Positions 16,425 through 26,500 of a stretch of DNA of 64,000 bases are shown here, piece after piece (position 1 is the stretch's first letter; the number at the start of each line of letters is the position of its first letter). The notes beneath the pieces are model-generated. The model did no database searches and was not told the DNA's origin. It saw only the letters and a list, made by a program, of their open reading frames with translations. This stretch comes from Streptomyces sp. NBC_00582. GTDB lineage: Bacteria > Actinomycetota > Actinomycetes > Streptomycetales > Streptomycetaceae. The stretch is taken from contig NZ_CP107772.1 of assembly GCF_036345155.1 (NCBI RefSeq), forward strand, positions 9,362,001-9,426,000, read 5' to 3'. The position numbers and the translations under genes are program-made.

Positions 16425-16955
16425 GTGCGCAGCCACCAGACCGTCATCCCTCCGGAGGACGCGGAACCCCTCCGCGCGGAACCCTTCGGCGACGAACCCG
16501 TTCCGGTCGAACGGGCCTGGCTCGGGATGGTGTCGGCCGAGCACGCCCGCCTCGCGAGCCGGTACGGCTGGATCCAGCTCAACCACGGGGCCCGGCGCAA
16601 CCTCGTCCGTCTGCGCCGGGGCGACGGGTTCGTCTTCTACTCGCCCACCGAACGCATGGGGGACAGGGCGAAGCTGCGTGCCTTCACGGCGCTGGGGAGG
16701 GTCGCCGACGACGAGCCCCACCTGGCCGAGGAGGCCATGGACATGGGCGCCCGAGGCATCGTGCGGCCCTGGCGCCGGTCCGTCGACTTCGCCGAGGTGC
16801 GCCCCGTCGACCTGCACACCGTCACCCACGACCTGGCCCTGACCCGGGAGCGGAACTGGGGGTACGGCCTGCGCCTCGGGCTGCTGCCGCTGGCCGTCGA
16901 GGACTACGCGCTGCTGGGCGCCGCGATGCTGAGGGGCCCGGGCCCCGCCTCCTGA
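16425..16955 (+). CDS. EVE domain-containing protein
   Basis: 176 residues. The core WLGMVSAEHARLASRYGWIQ, then LRRGDGFVFYSPT and AFTALGRVADDEPH, matches the EVE fold (PUA-like, predicted binder of modified nucleobases in DNA or RNA). Start GTG 16425 follows GAGGAG at an 8-base spacing. The N-terminal 25 residues are a family-atypical extension rich in Pro and Glu. The next gene begins within 40 bases, so they may be cotranscribed. EVE proteins sometimes accompany restriction systems, but no such genes are nearby. Confidence 0.8.
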   Translation: MRSHQTVIPPEDAEPLRAEPFGDEPVPVERAWLGMVSAEHARLASRYGWIQLNHGARRNLVRLRRGDGFVFYSPTERMGDRAKLRAFTALGRVADDEPHLAEEAMDMGARGIVRPWRRSVDFAEVRPVDLHTVTHDLALTRERNWGYGLRLGLLPLAVEDYALLGAAMLRGPGPAS

Positions 16956-16991
16956 GACCCGTTGTCAGTGGCGCGGTGCAGGATGCGGATC

Positions 16992-18311
16992 ATGACGTCG
17001 AATCCGACTGTGCCGCTGACCCTGCCCGCCTCCCTGATGGAAGCCCGCCGGGTCGATCCGGCCTGTGACGGGTGGGGGTTCGTGGTCCATCACGCCGTGG
17101 CCACGGCGGCCGGGGACACCTACGTGGTCTCCGGCGCGGGCCGCTACCGCCGGGAGGCCGAAGGGGCGACGGACCCCGGCGAACAGAACTTCCGCTGCCG
17201 GATGATCACCCGGTACGGCGGCGACGGACGGCCCGTCGCCGTGGCCCTGTACGGGCAGTCGAGGCCGGACGGTACGCCCTCGGCGGTCGAGGAGGGCAGC
17301 GAGCCGACGCTCGCGGTCCTCCCGGACGGGACCGTGGCGGTGAGCTCCAAGCCGGGAAGCACCTGTCTCATCTCCTCCGACCTGAGCCGGGTCCTGGCCG
17401 CCTGGCCGCTGCCCTGGGGCTGGGAGGAGGAGAAGGAGCGCAACGGCGACCCCTACGCCGCGTCGATATCCGTCACCCCCGCCGGCCGGCTGCTGTGCGT
17501 GACCTCCGAGTTCGGGCTGAGCGACACCGCCGGAGCCCATCCGAACATCGTCGCCCTCTCCGAGCCCGGCGCCCCGCTCGCCCCCGGCTCCAAGACCCCG
17601 CTCCGGGCCCTCGCCACCCACGACGCGCGCACCGGCCGCCAGACCGACGCCGACCTCCACCCCCATGTCCGCTTCCGGGACGCCCCGGTGGGGCGCGACC
17701 ACCGGCCCTCGCCCTCGCTGACCGAGATCGTCTCCCGGGACGCCCAGCACCCCGACGACTACGGCGACTGCACGCTGGGCCGGCCGGCGGCCCTCGGCGA
17801 CGACCTGTTCGTCGTCCCCGTCTTCGGACGGATCCACCGCGCCGGCAACCGCGGCCAGGTCTTCACCTTCCTGCTCCTCGACGACCGGGGAGCGGTCCGG
17901 GGCCGCCTGGAGGGGCTCGACCGGTACGAGGACAGCCCGTTCACCGGCTTCTGCTTCACCGTGGTGGCCGACCCGTACCGCGCACGGGCCTTCCACCTCA
18001 ACCGCCACGGCCTGTACGCCTGGAGCGCCGACGGCCGGCTGCGCTCCCGGATGTCCACCGCGCACAAGCCGTACAAGGCCCTCACCCACTTCACGCTCCT
18101 GGAGACCTCGCCCGCCGGGGAACTCCTCCTCGCCCACCGCAAGCAGCACCTGCTCCTGCGCGTACCGGTCCCGGGGGACCTCGACGGCCTCGCGAGCGCG
18201 GTGGAGGGGGCCCTGAAGAGCTACGCCCGCGGACGCGCGGCCTGGAAGAAGGAGTACGGCCCGGTGAACTGGCACTGGGTGGACGACTCCGCCCGGGTGC
18301 ACGCCCTGTGA
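16992..18311 (+). CDS. Conserved protein of unknown function, probable beta-propeller-like
   Basis: 439 residues from ATG 16992 (upstream in-frame GTG 16962 and ATG 16983 are less likely). No signal peptide or membrane helix. Repeated short strands of the type PTLAVLPDGTVAVSS, SVTPAGRLLCVTSEFG and AFHLNRHGLYAWSADGRL, each ending in turns such as PDG or ADG, suggest WD40/NHL-like blades. I do not recognise an enzyme motif. It lies 36 bases after the EVE gene on the same strand. Confidence 0.55.
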   Translation: MTSNPTVPLTLPASLMEARRVDPACDGWGFVVHHAVATAAGDTYVVSGAGRYRREAEGATDPGEQNFRCRMITRYGGDGRPVAVALYGQSRPDGTPSAVEEGSEPTLAVLPDGTVAVSSKPGSTCLISSDLSRVLAAWPLPWGWEEEKERNGDPYAASISVTPAGRLLCVTSEFGLSDTAGAHPNIVALSEPGAPLAPGSKTPLRALATHDARTGRQTDADLHPHVRFRDAPVGRDHRPSPSLTEIVSRDAQHPDDYGDCTLGRPAALGDDLFVVPVFGRIHRAGNRGQVFTFLLLDDRGAVRGRLEGLDRYEDSPFTGFCFTVVADPYRARAFHLNRHGLYAWSADGRLRSRMSTAHKPYKALTHFTLLETSPAGELLLAHRKQHLLLRVPVPGDLDGLASAVEGALKSYARGRAAWKKEYGPVNWHWVDDSARVHAL

Positions 18312-18341
18312 ACCCGGGGCCGGAGCCGTCCGGAGCCCGCC

Positions 18342-19499
18342 TCAGGCCGTCGGGGCGGGCAGCCACAGGTCGGGGCCGAAGACCTCGTAGCGGATCCGCG
18401 GCGCCGGGACCCCGGCGCGGAGCAGCGCGCCCCGGACCTCGCGCATGAAGGGCAGCGGGCCGCACAGGAACACCGTCGCGTCCGCGGGCAGTTCGATGCC
18501 GTCCAGGTCCATCAGCCCGGCCCGGGCATCGGGTTCCTCCGACCCGGGCCGCTCGTACCAGAACGTGGCCCGGGCATCGGGCAGCCGCTCGACGAGCGCA
18601 CGGGTCTCGGCGCGCAGGGCGTGCTCGGCGGGGGAGCGGTCGGCGTGCAGGACCAGCACCGGGCGGGCCGACCCGATGCCGGCGAGATGGGCCAGGACGC
18701 CGGCCATGGGCGTGCAGCCGATGCCCGCGGAGACCAGGACCACCGGGGTGCCGGCGTCGGCGGGCTCGTCGAGGAAGATGTCACCGAACGGCGCCGACAG
18801 CATCAGCTCGTCCCCCGCGCGGACCTGGTCGTGCAGCAGGGCGGACACCTCCCCGTCCGGCGCGCAGGACAGGCTGTACTGACGGAGCTGACGCATCCCG
18901 TCGGGCATCCGGACCCGCACGCTCACGTACTGGCCCGCCCGGGCCCGCGGCGCCGGCGCGCCGTCGGCGGGGCGCAGCAGGAAGGACACCACGTCCGGGG
19001 TCTCCTCCCGGCGTTCGACGACCGTCCAGGGCCGCCACACCTCGCCGGGCTCGACCCCCGCGTCCCGGTAGAGCCGGGCCTCCCGCCCGATCAGCGCCCC
19101 GGCCATCAGCCAGTACACCTCGTCCCAGGCGGCCGCCACCTCCGGGGTGACCGCGTCGCCGAGCACCTCGGCGATCGCCCCGAACAGGTACTTGTGGACG
19201 ATCGTGTACTGGTCGTCGGTGACCCCGACCGCGGCGTGCTTGTGCGCGATCCGGTCCAGGAGCGCGTCGGGACGGGCGTCCGGATCGGCCAGCAGCGCGG
19301 TCGCGAACCCGGCGATCGACCCGGCCAGCGCCTGCCGCTGGGCGCCGCTCGCCTGGTTGCCGCGGTTGAACATCCCGTCGAGCAGCTCCGGCCGGTCGCG
19401 GAACATGGTGGCGTAGAAACGCGTCGTGATCTCGTCGAGTGCTCCGGCGACCGCGGGCAGGGTGGCACGGACGACGGCGGCGGATTCTGCGGACAGCAT
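18342..19499 (-). CDS. hmp: Flavohemoprotein, nitric oxide dioxygenase
   Basis: 385 residues. N-terminal globin (about 1-135) with the proximal-His region AHKHAAVGV, then a ferredoxin-reductase module: RQYSLS (FAD), VSAGIGCTPM (NAD) and the C-terminal YEVFGPD. Converts NO and O2 to nitrate using NAD(P)H in the cytoplasm. The start ATG 19499 is preceded by GGGAGG; the frame is open further upstream but has no such site. Two DosR-like palindromes at 19620-19656 lie upstream, linking it to the neighbouring response regulator and nitrate reductase; nitrate made by Hmp could feed NarGHI. Confidence 0.92.
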   Translation of the reverse strand: MLSAESAAVVRATLPAVAGALDEITTRFYATMFRDRPELLDGMFNRGNQASGAQRQALAGSIAGFATALLADPDARPDALLDRIAHKHAAVGVTDDQYTIVHKYLFGAIAEVLGDAVTPEVAAAWDEVYWLMAGALIGREARLYRDAGVEPGEVWRPWTVVERREETPDVVSFLLRPADGAPAPRARAGQYVSVRVRMPDGMRQLRQYSLSCAPDGEVSALLHDQVRAGDELMLSAPFGDIFLDEPADAGTPVVLVSAGIGCTPMAGVLAHLAGIGSARPVLVLHADRSPAEHALRAETRALVERLPDARATFWYERPGSEEPDARAGLMDLDGIELPADATVFLCGPLPFMREVRGALLRAGVPAPRIRYEVFGPDLWLPAPTA

Positions 19500-19619
19500 G
19501 GAGCCTCCCGGGGAGGGCGTGAGAAGGGGATGGGCGCCGCTTCGGATCGGTGCGGTGCACCTCTGTGTAGCAGGCGAAAGCCCGGATCCCGGCGCCGATC
19601 GGCCGTCCGGGGCGAAAAG

Positions 19620-19656
19620 GGGACCAACGGCCCCATCGGTCCGGGAACAACGGCCC
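19620..19656. promoter_or_regulatory. Paired DosR-like boxes upstream of hmp
   Basis: GGGACCAACGGCCC (19620-19633) and GGGAACAACGGCCC (19643-19656), centres 23 bp apart. They resemble the mycobacterial DosR core GGGACTNNAGTCCC in half-site pattern and spacing. The first is identical to the site before narG. The rest of the 314-base gap 19500-19813 holds these boxes and the pair before the regulator; no gene was seen in it. Confidence 0.6.
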
Positions 19657-19729
19657 GGCGGGCGTTCGCGCCCCGGGGGCTCATGGCGGGACACGACCGC
19701 CTTTCGGCCCAGTGGACCCGTGGGCAGTA

Positions 19730-19757
19730 GGGCCGACCGGCCCTGGCCGTCCGGCCC
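19730..19757. promoter_or_regulatory. DosR-like boxes upstream of the response regulator
   Basis: GGGCCGACCGGCCC (19730-19743, a 14-base palindrome except at the two central bases) followed directly by TGGCCGTCCGGCCC (19744-19757), ending 56 bases before the ATG. This position suggests autoregulation. Confidence 0.55.
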
Positions 19758-19813
19758 CGGATGGCGCAAGATCTTCACAGGACACGTCTGACGGCACGAA
19801 CGAGGAGCATCCG

Positions 19814-20500
19814 ATGGCGGACGCCGAGCGCCCCGACACCCCGATCAGGGTCTTCCTGCTGGACGACCACGAGGTGGTGCGGCGCGGGGTGCGCGACCTG
19901 TTGAACGACGAACCGGACATCACCGTGGTCGGTGAGGCGGGCACGGTCGAACAGGCCCTCGTCCGGGTGCCCGCGCTGCGCCCGCAGGTGGCCGTGCTCG
20001 ACGTACGGCTGCCGGACGGCGACGGCGTGACCGTCTGCCGCGAGCTGCGGTCGAGCATGCCGGAGCTGGCCTGTCTGATGCTGACCTCGTTCGACGACGA
20101 GGAGGCGCTGCTCGACTCGATCATGGCCGGCGCCTCGGGTTATGTGCTCAAGCAGATCCAGGGCACGGACCTGGTCTCGGCGGTCCGTACGGTGGCCGCG
20201 GGCCAGTCGCTGCTCGACCCCAGCGCCACCACCCGGCTCATGGCACGGCTGCGCCAGGGTCAGGAGCCGGAGCCCGAGCCGGACGCCCTGCCGGGCCTGA
20301 CCGACCGGGAACGGGAGATCCTCGCCCTCATCGGTGAGGGGCTGACCAACCGCCAGATCGGGCAGCGGCTCTACTTGGCCGAGAAGACGGTCAAGAACCA
20401 CATCTCCCGGCTGCTCGCCAAACTCGGTGTGGAACGGCGCATCCAGGCCGCCGTCATCGCCACCCAGGCCCAGGACCGGCTCCGGGAGAAGGGCCACTGA
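19814..20500 (+). CDS. osdR: DosR/OsdR-type LuxR-family response regulator
   Basis: 228 residues. The receiver domain has LLDDHEVV (acidic pair), phosphoacceptor Asp63 in [11 protein letters not shown], and Lys in VLKQIQG. The C-terminal NarL/LuxR HTH is [20 protein letters not shown] with [20 protein letters not shown], which is very close to the mycobacterial DosR recognition region. In S. coelicolor the homologous OsdR, with sensor OsdK, controls stress proteins and nitrate reductase genes. Here no histidine kinase lies next to it, so its sensor must be elsewhere. CGAGGAGC precedes the ATG. It converges on narI with only 16 bases between. Confidence 0.88.
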   Translation: MADAERPDTPIRVFLLDDHEVVRRGVRDLLNDEPDITVVGEAGTVEQALVRVPALRPQVAVLDVRLPDGDGVTVCRELRSSMPELACLMLTSFDDEEALLDSIMAGASGYVLKQIQGTDLVSAVRTVAAGQSLLDPSATTRLMARLRQGQEPEPEPDALPGLTDREREILALIGEGLTNRQIGQRLYLAEKTVKNHISRLLAKLGVERRIQAAVIATQAQDRLREKGH

Positions 20501-20516
20501 CCCCCTCGGCCCCGTG

Positions 20517-21257
20517 TCAGGCGGCCCGCCGGGGGCCGGCGGCCGGGCGGCCTCGGCCCCCGGCCTGCGGCACCGCGGCGGGCGCGGCCCGCCGGCGGTA
20601 GACCACATAGGGCCGGACGAGGTAGCCGACCGGGGCGCTCCACACATGCACCAGCCGGGTGAACGGCCAGGCGGCGAAGAGGAGACAGGCGCTCAGGGCG
20701 TGGAGCTGGAACAGCAGGGGCGCCCCGGCGATCGCCTCGGGCTGCGGCCGCAGGGCGAACAGCCCCCGGAACCAGACCGAGACGGTGGAGCGGTAGTCGT
20801 ACCCCGCGCCGAACACGTTGTGGGCGGCGGTCGCGGAGATGCCGAGCAGGACGGTGGCGGACAGCAGCGGGAAGAGCACCTTGTCGCTGCGGTCGGTGCC
20901 GAGGCGGATCCGCCGGGTCAGGAGACGGCGGGCGCAGAGCATGCCGAGCCCGGTGACCATCGCGAGGCCGGCGACCGACCCCGCCCAGACGGCCGTGGTG
21001 TGGTACGTGTGTTCGTCGATGCCCGCGGACTCGGTCCACGAGGCCGGCACCGCCAGGCCCACCACATGCCCGGCGATCACCATGAACGCCCCCAGGTGGA
21101 ACAGCGGGCTGCCCCAGCGCAGCCAGCGGTGTTCCAGGAGCTGGCTGGTGTGGGTGGTCCAGCCGAACTGGTCGTGCCGGTACCGCCACACGTGCCCGAC
21201 CACGAACACGGCGAGACAGACGTAGGGCACGGCGACCCACAGCAGCAGATCGTTCAT
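20517..21257 (-). CDS. narI: Respiratory nitrate reductase gamma subunit (cytochrome b)
   Basis: 246 residues with five predicted membrane helices. NarI anchors NarGH to the membrane and passes electrons from menaquinol through two b hemes. Axial His candidates lie in FHLGAFMVIAGHVVG and in LFQLHALSACLLFAAWPFTRLVH, as in the family. The C-terminal tail is Arg/Ala/Pro rich and longer than usual. Last gene of narGHJI; its ATG overlaps the narJ stop (ATGA). Confidence 0.92.
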   Translation of the reverse strand: MNDLLLWVAVPYVCLAVFVVGHVWRYRHDQFGWTTHTSQLLEHRWLRWGSPLFHLGAFMVIAGHVVGLAVPASWTESAGIDEHTYHTTAVWAGSVAGLAMVTGLGMLCARRLLTRRIRLGTDRSDKVLFPLLSATVLLGISATAAHNVFGAGYDYRSTVSVWFRGLFALRPQPEAIAGAPLLFQLHALSACLLFAAWPFTRLVHVWSAPVGYLVRPYVVYRRRAAPAAVPQAGGRGRPAAGPRRAA

Positions 21258-22033
21258 CGCGGGTCTTCCTCACGGCTGGTCGGAGCGGGTGTCGTCGGCG
21301 GTACGAAGGCGTCCGGCGGCGCGAACTCACCGTTGCCGTAGGCGGTGTACGCGCCGTAGGGGTCGAGACCGACCTCCTCGTTCGGCGGGCCCTCGGCGAC
21401 GAGCCGGTCCACCGCCGCCCGGTCCGCCTCGGTCGGCGGCGGCAGCAGGGTGAGCAGCGCGGCCAGGACGTGCCGGTACGGGGATCCGGCGTCGCTCAGG
21501 GAGCGATGGATGAGCTCCAGTCCGCGCCGGTGCCGGCGCAGCGGTGCCTCCCCGCCGCGGGGGCCGGCCAGGGCGGCGAACTCCAGCACGACCGGGAGGT
21601 GGTCCGGCAGTTCCCCGCCGTCCGTGTCCCAGCCGGCCGCCCGAAAGGACTGGTTGAGGGTGAGCAGGGCCATGCCCCGGCGGCGGGTGTCGCCGTGCAG
21701 GTAGTAGGTGAGGTAGAGGCCGCTCCGGCGGCGCAGGTCGAACATCTCGACGTAGTGGCGCTCCAGCGCCTCGCCCTCCTCACCGACGAGCCAGCCGGTG
21801 AAGGCGGTCAGGTGCTCGGCGGCGGGCGAGAGCGGCAGCGCCTCGACAGCGGCCCCCATCTCACCCCGTGCCGCGACGAGTTCGGCGTCCGGGTACTGCA
21901 ACAGCAGCGAGCACAGCCGCAGCAGCAGGGCGCGGGTCTCGGTCTCCTCGGGGGTGAGCCGTGCCGGACGGCGTACGGCCGCCCGGACCCGGGTGCGCAC
22001 CAGGGCGGGGATCGTCGAGGGCAAGGGGCTCAT
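21254..22033 (-). CDS. narJ: Nitrate reductase molybdenum cofactor assembly chaperone
   Basis: 259 residues, TorD/NarJ family. Binds apo-NarG and is needed for Mo-cofactor insertion. The core HYVEMFDLRRRSGLYLTYYL and GDTRRRGMALL is diagnostic. The start ATG 22033 overlaps the end of narH by four bases, and the stop overlaps the narI start. The N terminus carries an Arg-rich extension (about 25 residues) before the family core. Confidence 0.93.
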   Translation of the reverse strand: MSPLPSTIPALVRTRVRAAVRRPARLTPEETETRALLLRLCSLLLQYPDAELVAARGEMGAAVEALPLSPAAEHLTAFTGWLVGEEGEALERHYVEMFDLRRRSGLYLTYYLHGDTRRRGMALLTLNQSFRAAGWDTDGGELPDHLPVVLEFAALAGPRGGEAPLRRHRRGLELIHRSLSDAGSPYRHVLAALLTLLPPPTEADRAAVDRLVAEGPPNEEVGLDPYGAYTAYGNGEFAPPDAFVPPTTPAPTSREEDPR

Positions 22034-23553
22034 CGGTGGCCTCCGGCGGGGGTGTCGCGGCGCAGGGTGGGCATGCCGAGGTGGATCCGCCGGCCGTCGG
22101 CGCCGGAGGACTCCACCGGGCAGCGGTTCTCCATCGCGCTCAGCGCGGCCGCGTCCTCCTTGTGCGCCGCGGGGACGACGTACCGGTCGGCGTACTTCGC
22201 GACGGCGAGCAGCCGGTGCAGGTCCTCCGCCTCGCGCGGGGTCAGCCCCACGGCCTTCAGCGCGCGGTCGTCGCCGCTCTCGCCGAGGGTGCGTTCGCGC
22301 ATGTACGAGCGGAGCGCGGTGAGTTTCATCAGCACCCCGCCGACGACATCGGTGTCCCCTGCGGTGAACAGCTCGGCCAGGTACTCCAGCGGGATGCGCA
22401 GCCGGGTCACGGCGGCGAAGACGTGGTCGGGGTCGTCCTGGTCCCCGCCCGCCGCGTCGACGGCGTCGAGGACGGGGGAGAGCGGCGGGACGTACCAGAC
22501 CATCGGCAGGGTGCGGTACTCCGGATGCAGCGGCAGCGCCACCCTGTACCGCAGGACCAGGTCGTACACGGGCGAGCGGCGGGCCGCCGCCAGCCAGTCC
22601 TCGGGGATCCCCGACTCCCGTGCCGCGGCGATCACCTCGGGGTCGTGCGGGTCGAGGAACACCCCGCGCTGGGCCTCCGGCAGGTCCTGCTCGTCGGGGG
22701 TCGCGGCGGCCTCGCCGACGCGGTCGGCGTCGTACAGGAGCAGCCCCAGGTAGCGCAGCCGGCCGACGCAGGTCTCGGAGCAGACGGTGGGCTGGCCGGC
22801 CTCGATGCGCGGGAAGCAGAAGGTGCACTTCTCGGCCTTGCCGGTGGCGTGGTTGACGTACACCTTCTTGTACGGGCACGCCGTCACGCACATCCGCCAG
22901 CCGCGGCAGCGGTCCTGGTCGACGAGGACGATGCCGTCCTCGACCCGCTTGTACAGCGCGCCGGACGGACACGCCGACACGCAGGCCGGGTTGAGGCAGT
23001 GCTCGCACAGCCGGGGCAGGTGGAAGAGGAAGGTCTGCTCGAACTCGAACTTCACCTTCCGCGCCCATTCCCCGCTGAGATTGGGGTCGCCGCCGGCGTG
23101 TTCGGGCGCCCCGCCCAGCCCGTCCTCCCAGTTGGCACCCCAGGTGATGGCGGTGGGCTGCCCGGTGAGGACCGAGCGCGGACGGGCGACGGGCATGTCC
23201 TTCTGGGCCGGGGCGCCGACGAGGTTGTCGTAGTCGTAGGTGACCGGCTCGTAGTAGTCCTCGATGGAGGGCAGGTCGGGGTTGGAGAAGAGGGACAGCA
23301 GGCGCCTGATCCGGCCGCCGGAGCGCAGGACGAGACGTCCGCGCCGGTCGAGCATCCAGCCGCCCTTCCACTGCTCCTGGTCCTCGTAGCGGCGGGGGTA
23401 GCCGACGCCGGGCTTGGTCTCGACGTTGTTGAACCAGGCGTACTCCACCCCGGTGCGGTTGCTCCAGGTCTGCTTGCAGGTGACCGAGCAGGTGTGGCAG
23501 CCGATGCACTTGTCGAGGTTCATCACCATCGCCGTCTGAGCCATGACGCGCAT
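22030..23553 (-). CDS. narH: Respiratory nitrate reductase beta subunit (Fe-S)
   Basis: 507 residues. Iron-sulfur electron-transfer subunit between NarI and NarG. Four Cys clusters are visible: CIGCHTCSVTCK near the N terminus, CEHCLNPACVSACPSG, CRGWRMCVTACPYKK (Trp in the second cluster position, marking the [3Fe-4S] site) and CTFCFPRIEAGQPTVCSETC. The start ATG 23553 follows the narG stop by one base; ATG 23544 (MAQTAM) is an alternative. Confidence 0.95.
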   Translation of the reverse strand: MRVMAQTAMVMNLDKCIGCHTCSVTCKQTWSNRTGVEYAWFNNVETKPGVGYPRRYEDQEQWKGGWMLDRRGRLVLRSGGRIRRLLSLFSNPDLPSIEDYYEPVTYDYDNLVGAPAQKDMPVARPRSVLTGQPTAITWGANWEDGLGGAPEHAGGDPNLSGEWARKVKFEFEQTFLFHLPRLCEHCLNPACVSACPSGALYKRVEDGIVLVDQDRCRGWRMCVTACPYKKVYVNHATGKAEKCTFCFPRIEAGQPTVCSETCVGRLRYLGLLLYDADRVGEAAATPDEQDLPEAQRGVFLDPHDPEVIAAARESGIPEDWLAAARRSPVYDLVLRYRVALPLHPEYRTLPMVWYVPPLSPVLDAVDAAGGDQDDPDHVFAAVTRLRIPLEYLAELFTAGDTDVVGGVLMKLTALRSYMRERTLGESGDDRALKAVGLTPREAEDLHRLLAVAKYADRYVVPAAHKEDAAALSAMENRCPVESSGADGRRIHLGMPTLRRDTPAGGHR

Positions 23554-23554
23554 G

Positions 23555-26500
23555 TCAGTACTCCACTTGCTGGCTGCGGCGGCGGATGACGGTGACCTCG
23601 TCGCGCTGGTTGCCGGTCGGGCCGTAGTAGTTGAAGGCGTAGGTGAACTGGGCGTAGCCGCCCGCGAGATGGGTGGGCTTGAGCAGCAGCCGGGTGAGCG
23701 AGTTGTGGATGCCGCCGCGCCTGCCGCCGACCTCGGTCCTCGGCACGTTCACGGTGCGGTCCTGGGCGTGGTACATGTACACCGTGCCCTCGGGCATGCG
23801 GTGGGTGACCACGGCCCGGGCGGCGACGACGCCGTTGCGGTTGTACGCCTCGATCCACTCGTTGTCCTTGACGCCGATCTTCTCGGCGTCGGCGGTGGAC
23901 ATCCAGATCGTGGGTCCGCCGCGGGACAGGTCGAGCATGTACTTGTTGTCCTGGTAGTTCGAGTGGATGGACCACTTGGAGTGCGGGGTCAGATAGCGGA
24001 CCGTGACCTCGGCCCGGCCGCCTTCGTGGAGGTGCTCGTCGCCGTAGTGCTTGGGTGTGTTCAACGGCGGCCGGAAGACGGGCAGTTGCTCGCCGAGCTC
24101 GGTCATCCAGTCGTGCTGGACGAGGAACTGCTGGCGGCCGGTGAGGGTGTGCCAGGGCTTCTTGTGCTCGGTGTTGATGACGAACGGCGCGTAGCGGCGC
24201 CCACCGGTCTCCGAGCCCGACCACTCGTAGGAGGTGATCACGGAGCGGGGCTGGGTGCGGGTGTCGGCGAACGTGATCCGCTCCGCCTCGCGCTCGGCGG
24301 CGAGTTCCACCAGGCCCTCGCTGCCGGTCTGCCGCTCCAGCTCCCGGAAACCCTCCGTGGCCAGCCGGCCGTTGGTGGTGCCGGACAGGGCGAGGATCGC
24401 CTCGCACATGTCGCTCGCGGTGGCCAGCGAAGGCCGTCCGGCGGCGATCCCGTCCCGCACCGTGCCGTTGCGGTGCCGCAGATCCTCCAGCTCCCGGTCC
24501 GGGTGGACGGTGACGCCCTTGGTGGTGGTCCCCAGGGTGTCGAGCAGCGGGCCGACCGCGCGCATCTTCTGCGCGGTCGCGGCGTAGTCGCGCTCGATGA
24601 CGACCAGCTTCGGCATGGTCTTCCCGGGCACCGGTTCGCACTCACCGGTCTTCCAGTCCCGCACCACCCCGCCCGGCTGGGCGAGTTCGTCGGGTGTGTC
24701 GTGCAGCAGCGGTACGGCGATGACGTCGGTGCGGCTGCCGAGGTGCTCGGCGGCCAGCTCACTGAACCGGTCGGCGATCGTCAGGAACGTGTCGTAGTCG
24801 GTGCGGGCCTGCCAGGGCGGGGCGATGGCGGGGGTGAAGGCGTGCACGAAGGGGTGCATGTCCGTCGACGACAGGTCGTCCTTCTCGTACCAGGTGGCGG
24901 CCGGCAGGACCACGTCGGCGAGCAGTCCGGTGGACGTCATCCGGAAGTCCATGCAGACCAGCAGGTCGAGCTTGCCCTCGGGGGCCTCCTCGCGCCACAC
25001 CACGTCCTTCGGCCGGTGCTCGGGCGGGGTCTCCTCGGAGCGGACGGCCGCGTCGGTGCCCAGCAGGTGGCGCAGGAAGTACTCGTTGCCCTTGCCGGAG
25101 GAGCCGAGCAGGTTCGCCCGCCAGACCGTCAGTACCCGGGGGAAGTTGGCCGGGTCGTCGGGGTCCTCCGCCGCGAACCTCAGCCGCCCGGACCTCAGTT
25201 CGTCCACGATGTGCTCGGCGACCGGCCGGCCCGCCCGCGCCGCCTCGTCCGTCAGGTCCAGCGGGTTGCGGTTGAAGCCGGGGTGACCGGGCGTCCAGCC
25301 CAGCCGCACGGCCTGCGCCAGGCAGTCGGCGAACCCCTTGCCCCGGAACCGCCCCTCTCCGAGCGGGGAGGCCAGCTCCTCGGGCCCGAACGCCTCGTAG
25401 CGCCACTGGTCGGAGTTCAGGTACCAGTAGGAGGTGCCCGCCATGTGCCGGGTGGGCCGCTGCCAGTCGAAGGCGAACGACAGATGCTGCTGCCCGGTGA
25501 CCGGGCGGACCTTCTCCTGGCCGACGTAGTGCGCCCAGCCGCCGCCGTTGACGCCCTGGCAGCCGGTCATGGTGAGCAGGGCCAGGAAGGCGCGGTAGAT
25601 GGTGTCGGAGTGGAACCAGTGGTTGGTGCCGGCGCCCAGCGCGATCATGGAACGGCCGTGGGTGCGCTCGGCGTTGCGGGCGAACTCGCGGGCGATCCGC
25701 GCCGCCTGCTCGGCCGGCACGGAGGTGATCGTCTCCTGCCAGGCCGGGGTGTACGGCTGCGCGGCGTCCTCGTACGACTGCGGCCACCTCCCGGGCAGAC
25801 CGGGCCTGCGCACCCCGTACTGGGCGAGCATCAGGTCGAACACGGTGGTGACGAGACGGCCGCCGATCCGGCGCACCGGCACCCCGCGCACCATCACCGA
25901 ACCGCCCTCGGTGGCGCCCTCGTCGAAGCGGGGCAGGGCGATCTCGGCCGTCTCCTCGGCCCGTCCGAAAAGGCTCAGCTCGGGCACGACGTCGCCCAGG
26001 TCCAGGTTCCAGCGGCCTCGCCCGGCCTCCCCCCACCGGAAGCCGAGCGAGCCGCCCGGGACCACCGGCTCACCGGTCGCCCCGTCCAGGAGGACCGTCT
26101 TGGACTCGGCATGCTCTTCCTCATGGCCGAGATCCGCGGCGGTCAGGAACCCGTCGGGGACGAGTCCGCGGTCGTGCTCGCGCAGCGTCACCAGGAACGG
26201 CGCGTCGGTGTACGTCCTCAAGTAGTCCCGGAAGTAGGGGACTTCACGGTCGACGAGGAACTCGCGCAGGATCACGTGTCCCATGGCCATGGCCAGCGCC
26301 CCGTCCGTGCCCGGATGCGGGGCCAGCCATTCGTCGGCGTGCTTGACGTTGTCCGCGTAGTCGGGGCTGACGGCGACCACCTTGGTGCCGTTGTAGCGGG
26401 TCTCGGTGAGGAAGTGCGCGTCGGGCGTACGGGTCACGGGGATGTTGGAACCCCACATGATCAGATAGCCCGCGTTCCACCAGTCCGCCGCCTCGGGTAC

